Origin: an uncultured Muribaculaceae bacterium
Lineage (GTDB): Bacteria; Bacteroidota; Bacteroidia; Bacteroidales; Muribaculaceae
DNA length: 43,522 nucleotides
Assembly: GCA_910589425.1 (NCBI GenBank)
Contig: CAJUSZ010000020.1
Coordinates: 1-43,522 of the forward strand
Direction: 5' to 3'
Shown here: in pieces, positions 43,293-43,522 of the stretch
Layout: every line of letters begins with the position of its first letter
Position numbering within the stretch: the stretch's first letter is position 1
The notes under the pieces: model-generated
Databases searched by the model: none
What the model was told of the DNA's origin: nothing
Seen by the model: only the letters and a program-made list of their open reading frames with translations
Translations under genes and position numbers: made by a program

Positions 43293-43522
43293 TAAGGTAA
43301 AAATATAGTGAAACTATTTAAAGCTTGTTTAAAACAAGAACTCTTGGAAATTGCTTCAGGATGTGCATGTCAGGTCATTATCCACCGCAAATATACGAAA
43401 AATATTTAACCGCGGTGCTATCCGCGGGCCAAATAAACGCGATAAGCCTCCGGATCGCCTATAAATTAATCGGGAGTTTGACAGTTAGTGCTTTCAAAAA
43501 ATAGTCTATAAAATTGACGCCG
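43293..43522 (-). promoter_or_regulatory. Leader and promoter region of the GLUG protein
   Basis: The minus-strand -7 box TATATTTG is at 43388-43395, giving a leader of about 90 nt. CCGCGG occurs twice (43410-43415 and 43422-43427) around TGCTAT, just upstream of the -7 box; it could be an operator or the hairpin end of an off-window gene. No gene is seen in 43400-43522. Confidence 0.5.

Overview
The window looks like the chromosome of a gut Bacteroidales bacterium, most likely Muribaculaceae or a relative. Support comes from GC-rich core genes, Bacteroidetes promoters (TAnnTTTG -7 box, often with a TTTG -33 box 19-20 nt upstream), several large secreted proteins with type IX secretion (T9SS)-type C-terminal tails, a DUF4831 protein and a large GT117/DUF2723 membrane protein. 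This placement is inferred from families and signals only. I saw no rRNA, tRNA or CRISPR array.

Layout. 1-6.8 kb: two tandem paralogous secreted multidomain proteins. 6.9-7.8 kb: a polyprenyl diphosphate synthase on the minus strand. 8.1-11.3 kb: an AT-rich accessory patch with two modules, an AAA ATPase plus small TOPRIM-like protein and an MqsR-like toxin with a MqsA-HTH/Panacea antitoxin. The second module lies between two ~160-bp direct copies of the 3' end of the neighbouring secreted-protein gene (11430-14939, minus). 15.2-21.8 kb: a compact operon nnr-DUF4831-xseA-xseB-mtaB-GT2. 21.8-22.4 kb: a small membrane protein. 22.6-24.4 kb: a two-gene restriction-modification system. 24.5-26.1 kb: an AbiE toxin-antitoxin operon with a clear operator. 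26.4-27.0 kb: a small lipoprotein and a single-domain PAS protein. 27.2-30.1 kb: an acetyl/succinyl-CoA transferase and divergent miaB, driven from one palindromic double promoter. 30.2-32.1 kb: a BlaI-type repressor and an M56/BlaR-like protease fused to a TonB C-terminal domain, with tandem operators. 32.3-33.0 kb: a HigBA pair. 33.4-37.1 kb: the DUF2723 protein. 37.2-43.3 kb: a 2029-residue GLUG-repeat surface protein.

How it fits together. Housekeeping genes (isoprenoid chain synthesis, NAD(P)HX repair, exonuclease VII, tRNA methylthiolation, CoA transfer) form the backbone. Five unrelated defence or toxin-antitoxin cassettes are inserted singly at intergenic points, so this is a scattered defence region rather than one island. 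The strongest candidates for under-described biology are the ATPase/TOPRIM-like pair (8126-9654) and the toxin-antitoxin module bracketed by duplicated gene ends (9672-11513). Several cassettes and the DUF2723 gene have their -7 box only 4-6 nt before the ATG, which predicts leaderless or nearly leaderless mRNAs.
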